A stretch of 64,000 bases of DNA from Lepturacanthus savala (lineage: Eukaryota > Chordata > Actinopteri > Scombriformes > Trichiuridae): contig CM060463.1 of the NCBI GenBank assembly GCA_030544235.1, positions 20,357,690 through 20,421,689 of the forward strand. Direction: 5' to 3'. The notes under the pieces were generated by a model that searched no databases, was not told the origin of the DNA, and saw only the letters and a list, made by a program, of their open reading frames with translations. The stretch's first letter is position 1; each line of letters starts with the position of its first letter. Shown one piece after another: positions 60,727 through 64,000 of the stretch. The translations under genes were made by a program, and so were the position numbers.

Positions 60727-61486
60727 CTGTGGGAGACACAAATATTAACCCATTGCAATTTATGAAAGAAAATGACTTTTCATAATATATTCAGAGCATA
60801 TAACGATATGGCGTCTTTTGTAGCAACCATGAAATGATTCATGTTTATTCAGAGGAGAAAAATAATATATAGAAATTTCTTTTATGAAATTAAAAACATG
60901 TCCCAAGGCGGTTCATTCAATTGCTGATTTTCTGTGTAGGGTAGAGATATGGATAAAACACTTCAAATAGTTTTATATGGTTACCACAGTTATTCAATTA
61001 GATTTTTTTTTACCATTTGTAAATTATGACCCCTAAATATGAGACATTATACGACTGCTCCTGGAGGTCTATGGGTTCTTCTTTAGCTACTGGGTTCAAT
61101 GAAATTGTAATCACAGATTTTAATGTGCAGGCATTTTTTTTTCGTTTCATTTCTTTCTTGCCCTTCGGTGGTTTGACCTTTAGTTCACTGCTGATACGAC
61201 ACTAGTGGTTTGCAATTAAATGTTTAGGGGTTTTCAAGTAACAGCTGATGTGTCCATCAATGCACTGTGTCCTGTCAAAGTGCCATGTGGCTAAACAAAA
61301 AAAAAAAAACACTGTGCTGTAGGTCATTGTGGATGGTGAACTAAATAAATGCTTAGAAGAATAGTTCAACATGTTTGTATTCAAATACAAATATGTTGAA
61401 TTTTAGTTTAAATATTTTGATGAACAGCAGTTAGGTGTAGTGAGTGTGTGCAGTGTTGTTGGTTTAGTCAGGTTGTGTTGCCATAG

Positions 61487-61835
61487 TAGAGTTGCAACAA
61501 TTAGACAATAAATCAATTAGTTGCCATACATTATTCGCCCACTATTTTGATAATCAATTTGAGTAATTTTTAAAAAAGAAAAATGTCCAAATTCTATGGT
61601 TCTCTTCTCTGAATATTTTCTGGTTCCTTCAGTCTTCTATAATAGTAAACAGATGATGTTTGGGTTTTGGGTTTTAATAAATATAAATAAAAATATTGTA
61701 AGTTGAATCTTCAGCTTTGAGAAACAGTAATCTATATTTTACACCATTTTATAAACCAAAAAATCGATTAACCATTTCAATCATCAATAGATTAATCAAC
61801 TATTAATATAGTCGTTAATTGTAGCTTCACTGCAC
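61487..61835 (+). mobile_element. hAT-like MITE family, copy 5
   Basis: Runs from GAGTTGCAACAATTAGACAA to GTCGTTAATTGTAGCTTCAC. It has the full set of family blocks, including TATTTTCTGGTTCCTTCAGT and ATATTTTACACCATTTTATA. This is the most complete copy, in the intron 5' of the first visible hdac11 exon. Confidence 0.65.
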
Positions 61836-61981
61836 AGAAATCCCAACATGGTCTCTGACCTATCAGCAAATAAGTGTGTACAGATGTGTCACTGTCTACA
61901 TGAAATACAGATTCTTCCTTTAAGATTTGGAAATGATATTTGTTATTTCAAGGATGGAGCAAACATCTGTACACTGTAGAA

Positions 61982-62340
61982 CAGGGGTCGGCAACCCAAA
62001 ACGTTCAAAGAGCCATATCGGACCAAAAAAACAAAAAAAGAAAAAAAATCTGTCTGGAGCCAAAAAGCCTCATATAAGTCTTATATGAAGGCAATACGGG
62101 CTGTAAGTGTATTAACCTACATTCTGTATAGTATAGCCTACGATGACTAGGTAGACTATAAAGACATAATGAGCATTCATGATTAAATGTTTATTTTCCC
62201 TGCAGCTCATCCTGGTGACAATGACACACCACATGACTACTCTGCAGTGTGATATTTTGTCCTTTAAGTTTAACTTCCATAATGTATTATGTTTTGTTGC
62301 ATTAGTGGAATTATAGAAATACAATAAAGAAATTAGATTT
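61982..62340 (+). mobile_element. hAT-type element fragment (CAGGGGTCGGCAACCC end)
   Basis: Begins with CAGGGGTCGGCAACCC, a terminus typical of fish hAT non-autonomous elements, followed by AGAGCCATATCGGACC and GTCTGGAGCCAAAAAGCC. The matching opposite end was not seen, so the right limit is approximate. Confidence 0.55.
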
Positions 62341-62689
62341 TTGGTTCATTCATTTTTATTTTGAGGATTAAAAAAATACATTAAAATACATTTTTTTTAT
62401 TTTTATTTTTCTGCACGGATAGTAAGCGGGATGAGCGTCTTTTCAGCCGAAATAATATTTTAAAGCTACAAACTTTATTTTCCATGTTAACCGTAAGAAA
62501 GGTTTAATAGACAAACTAAAAAACATGTATTAAATCAATATAAATGGGAAACATGACACATAGATGTGCCTACAGCTGGCAGGTTTGCACAAGGGACTCA
62601 CCGCTCATTTATGAACTACAGAATAACAAAAATACATTCAGCTATTAAAGCCTTTAAGTCTTTATCTGTCATTTTATACTTACAACAAA

Positions 62690-63105
62690 AAAATCTAAAT
62701 GTTACTCATACAGCTTTTTTTTCCTGGTGACATGGCAGTAGACAACTTAGACAAAAGGTTTTATGCAAAAATATTAAATTTCCATGTACTTTCTGTCATG
62801 TGACAAACTGTCCCAGAAAGAGGTCACTTTATTTAAATGATTATCATTTTCAGTTCTGACATGTCTATTTAATTATTCAAGTCTCTAGAATAACACCCCC
62901 AAAATAATTTTGTACATGGGATAAATAGTTATTGGTTTACAGGCATATGTGTGTAGGCAGCAACTATAATTTTCAGACATTAAAATGCTATTTTCTGCAA
63001 AGCAAAGAGTACAAGAGGGAAAAAGAAAAAAAATAGATACATAATGATTGTTAGTGACTCAACAGATATAATTATACGCATGAAAATAAAAAAAAAAATC
63101 TGTAA
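62690..63105 (+). repeat. unnamed dispersed repeat, copy 2 of 2
   Basis: Counterpart of 2005-2335: AATGTTACTCATACAG, GACATGGCAGTAGACAACTT, AGACAAAAGGTTTTA, TGTAGGCAGCAACTA, AAAATGCTATTTTCTGCAAA and GTTAGTGACTCA. It has about 90 bp of extra sequence in the middle compared with copy 1. Confidence 0.65.
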
Positions 63106-63828
63106 ATGGGTTAAACTGTATATTTACACACACACACACATAATAACACCACTGCTGAAAACAATCCTCAGGGAAACACTGAACCTAATCCTGATGTGCA
63201 TGGCTATGCATGACGAAGGTTATTTAGAGCTGGTCGCTCCACTGGCTCATCCTCTTAGGAAACCACTGAAAGCTTATCTAATACACTTCACTAATACAAG
63301 GACAATCTTGGAAATATAGTTTCAGAACCTTCAAAATCACTACATTGTTCTAAATGGTTGATGAAAACAATTCAGACTTGCATTCAAAGGTAATCCTAAA
63401 GAACATTCCATACTGTATGTTGTTGTTTCCTCCACTAAGAGGAATTCTTTTACAGTAACATGCTCTTTTCAGAAAAAGGCAAGACACAATTTCTCCCCTG
63501 GATGAAAAAAGGAGGCTTCTCACCACAGCATTATAATATATGGTTCTTTAATGTATTTCCCTTGTACTAAGCTTTTATCCTTAATTATTTTTATATTTTA
63601 AGTTGTTTTGAAACCAGTAGTTTTATGCTTTTAGTTGAGTAAAAAGCTTGAGTTGATATTTCAATTTCTTTCTTCTTCAACTTCTACCAGAATAATGAAT
63701 GCAAATACTTTCCACACATGTATAGAGCAAAATGCAACGTAGGGTTACAATTAGGCCTAATCAATTCAATTATCTGTACTTTCTAGTCCTTATATTTAAA
63801 AAGACCCCAAAACCTATCTCGAAAAACT

Positions 63829-64000
63829 GTGCTGCAAAAAATTAAAGCTGATCAGGTGAAAATAACTAAAATTGATCCAATATTGAGTAGAATTATCTTA
63901 TTCAATTTCTTAATTTAGTCTTTTTACGTTTCATTATTGCTATGATTCAAAAATAAAAGAAAAATGCAAAAAATGCAATTCAAATTAATGTAACTATCTG
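63829..64000. repeat. short AT-rich repeat family C, copy 4 (cut by window end)
   Basis: Starts GTGCTGCAAAAAATTAAAGC, then TTGATCCAATATTGAGTAGA and ATTATCTTATTCAATTTC, matching the start of the other family C copies. It continues beyond the window. Confidence 0.45.

Noticed and set aside
1..64000. CRISPR array, prokaryotic operons, rRNA or phage modules
   Set aside because: No regularly spaced short repeats, no ribosome-binding-site-led gene strings, and the intron structure and repeats are vertebrate.

Overview
The window looks like nuclear DNA of a ray-finned (teleost) fish. It is AT-rich and intron-rich, has long (TA)n microsatellites, and is full of fish-type mobile elements: an IR/DR Tc1 transposon, an L2/CR1-like LINE with an esterase-type ORF1, a tRNA-headed SINE and several short non-autonomous elements. 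The species cannot be named from the sequence.

The only protein-coding gene I can support firmly is the 3' two-thirds of hdac11 (class IV histone deacetylase / lysine defatty-acylase) on the minus strand. Six exons (60726-60684, 57681-57605, 56338-56276, 50026-49930, 48507-48329, 44344-44117) join in frame through five GT-AG introns and encode about 228 residues, matching human HDAC11 from about residue 124 to the C-terminus. The His-His pair, the three zinc ligands and the catalytic tyrosine are all present. The exons for the N-terminal ~123 residues should lie beyond position 64000.

Positions 1-44000 hold no recognisable host gene. They contain a broken LINE (about 15620-18590), a 1500-bp Tc1 element with TA target duplications and a frame-broken transposase (30340-31839), three of four SINE copies, a TTAA-flanked short transposon (23054-23541), pairs and families of unnamed short repeats, a 109-bp tandem duplication (28223-28440) and microsatellites. 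One small exon-like island (33437-33592) is unexplained.

The hdac11 introns (44345-60683) carry the fourth SINE copy, copies of the short repeat families and a decayed LINE fragment (about 58590-59010). I see no operon-like organisation and no CRISPR array. No clearly new multi-gene system was found. The most informative unscripted observations are the SINE family, shown by 13-14-bp target duplications plus A/B boxes, the TTAA-flanked element and the exon-like island.
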